This document shows positions 63,180 to 64,000 of a stretch of 64,000 bases of DNA, one piece after another. The notes under the pieces were generated by a model, which was not told where the DNA came from, ran no database searches, and was given only the letters and a program-made list of their open reading frames with translations. The position numbers were made by a program, and so were the translations under genes. How positions within the stretch are numbered: position 1 is the first letter of the stretch; each line of letters begins with the position of its first letter. Origin of the DNA: Flavobacterium sp. CFS9 (GTDB lineage: Bacteria; Bacteroidota; Bacteroidia; Flavobacteriales; Flavobacteriaceae); assembly GCF_041154745.1 (NCBI RefSeq), contig NZ_AP031573.1, positions 3,534,001 to 3,598,000 on the forward strand, given 5' to 3'.

Positions 63180-63803
63180 CTATCCATCTTTCAAAAGTAA
63201 ATTCCGCTCCTTTCTTAATCTTTCCACTAATGAATTAAGATAAGTTTTTGTTTTTAGAGGAAGTAAATTCCATGTTGAATCTTTTTTAAAGCTCCTGCAA
63301 TAATCCAAATCACATTCTACGGCACGTATGGCATATTTTTTATTTTGGTAGACCGTAATAATTTTAACCCGCCTTATCTCGTTGTATTCCGTTTTTGTTC
63401 CATATACAATCACCGGATCGATAAGTCCGTCTCCGTCAAGATCAGTGGCGGTACAATATTTGGTCCAAAAATAAATAGTAGTTTCTTTAGGATCGCTGTC
63501 TTCCAGTAAATCATTAATTCTCCATTTTTCAACAAAACCACTATGATCATTCAGGGTATAAATGGCCTGGATCTTTGTGTTTAACGTATCTTTTTTTGAA
63601 ATCGTTTTTTGATTTTCACAGAGGAGTAATTCATACACACCGCTTTTATCAGAGCATTCAAGTGCTCTGTAAATGGGAAATTCCGAAACACCGTCAAGTT
63701 CCCTTTGAGCGATTTCTTTTTGGGTTAGTTTATGACTTTCTGTTTTTTGTGCAAAACCGAATGCGGTAAAAAAAAGAATGCAAAATAAAATAGAGCTTTT
63801 CAT
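63180..63803 (-). CDS. Hypothetical exported protein with DLDGDG calcium-like loop
   Basis: A 207-residue secreted protein with signal peptide MKSSILFCILFFTAFGFAQ. It contains a Ca-binding-like loop CTATDLDGDGLIDPVIVYGT (about 125-144), common in FG-GAP/VCBS-type or dockerin-like proteins. Four Cys residues (ECSDKSG, LLCENQK, KYCTATD, DLDYCRS) may pair. A helical Arg/Lys-rich end follows (LVERLRKERNLLLKDG). Related hypothetical proteins are common in Flavobacteriaceae; role unknown. A TATCTTTG box (63827-63834, minus) lies 24 bp upstream of the ATG. Confidence 0.65.
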   Translation of the reverse strand: MKSSILFCILFFTAFGFAQKTESHKLTQKEIAQRELDGVSEFPIYRALECSDKSGVYELLLCENQKTISKKDTLNTKIQAIYTLNDHSGFVEKWRINDLLEDSDPKETTIYFWTKYCTATDLDGDGLIDPVIVYGTKTEYNEIRRVKIITVYQNKKYAIRAVECDLDYCRSFKKDSTWNLLPLKTKTYLNSLVERLRKERNLLLKDG

Positions 63804-63826
63804 GAATAGTGTACATTTTACAGAAC

Positions 63827-63834
63827 CAAAGATA
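63827..63834 (-). promoter_or_regulatory. -7 box for the gene at 63180
   Basis: TATCTTTG on the minus strand, 24 bp upstream of the ATG at 63803. Confidence 0.45.
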
Positions 63835-64000
63835 TTTAAAAGCTTTTGAGATCAGACCATTTTATATTTTTTAAAAAGCATATTTTGTTGTATTTTTCGA
63901 ATCTGAAAGTATTGGTAAATCGATTTAGTAAAATGCCAAATGCTGTTTTTAAGTAAAAAGTAATGATTAAAAGAAAACTAATGACTAGAATAAACTGTAA

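Overview
The window is a chromosomal segment of a Flavobacterium-like member of the Bacteroidota (inferred from gene content). The DNA is AT-rich. The genes include a protein with a type IX secretion (T9SS) sorting tail, many lipoproteins and SusD-free outer-membrane proteins of flavobacterial type, an IcmF fused mutase, both a type II and a type III glutamine synthetase, and a Bacteroidota-style curli locus. Promoter -7 boxes follow TAnnTTTG. No rRNA, tRNA or CRISPR array was found.

Layout. 1-5.6 kb: small secreted and unknown proteins separated by palindromic REP-like repeats, ending in an XRE regulator. 5.6-6.75 kb: a tandem duplication that left a broken 3' copy of the neighbouring RidA-family gene. 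7.2-11.7 kb: a very AT-rich two-gene operon encoding a 4-TM protein with an ion-channel-like pore and a 1282-residue protein with a TIR-like domain, a STAND/NB-ARC-like NTPase and a long helical C-terminus. This is the most interesting part of the window and looks like an anti-phage or abortive-infection module. 11.9-13.2 kb: a Flavo-1-like RNA and prfA. 13.5-19.0 kb: an envelope-stress cluster (YtxH, holin-like, lmo0937-like, beta-barrel and DUF4142 proteins) behind a separate AraC/response regulator/CHASE3 histidine kinase operon. 19.2-35.2 kb: housekeeping genes including an OmpA porin, pyrF, a BtuF-like protein, katG, purU, an L,D-transpeptidase and icmF.

35.3-41.4 kb: a lipoprotein, a three-unit 176-bp tandem repeat, a truncated PorE-like TPR protein, three tandem paralogues of a small secreted protein, and an AraC regulator. 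A 36-bp conserved sequence lies upstream of two paralogues and of the regulator. 41.6-47.5 kb: an S9 peptidase, a two-component system, an esterase and a lipoprotein. 47.5-54.3 kb: a T9SS cargo protein, TerC, GSII and GSIII. 54.7-60.2 kb: a curli operon (curlin, minor curlin, a CsgH-CsgE-like fusion, CsgF, CsgG with a barrel extension, and a TolB-like lipoprotein). 60.3-64 kb: purM, a second Flavo-1-like RNA, a small conserved protein, a GNAT acetyltransferase, a reverse-oriented REP array and a secreted protein.

The intergenic DNA carries several dispersed palindrome families. In one of them the interior of the palindrome is flipped between two copies, which suggests local inversion.
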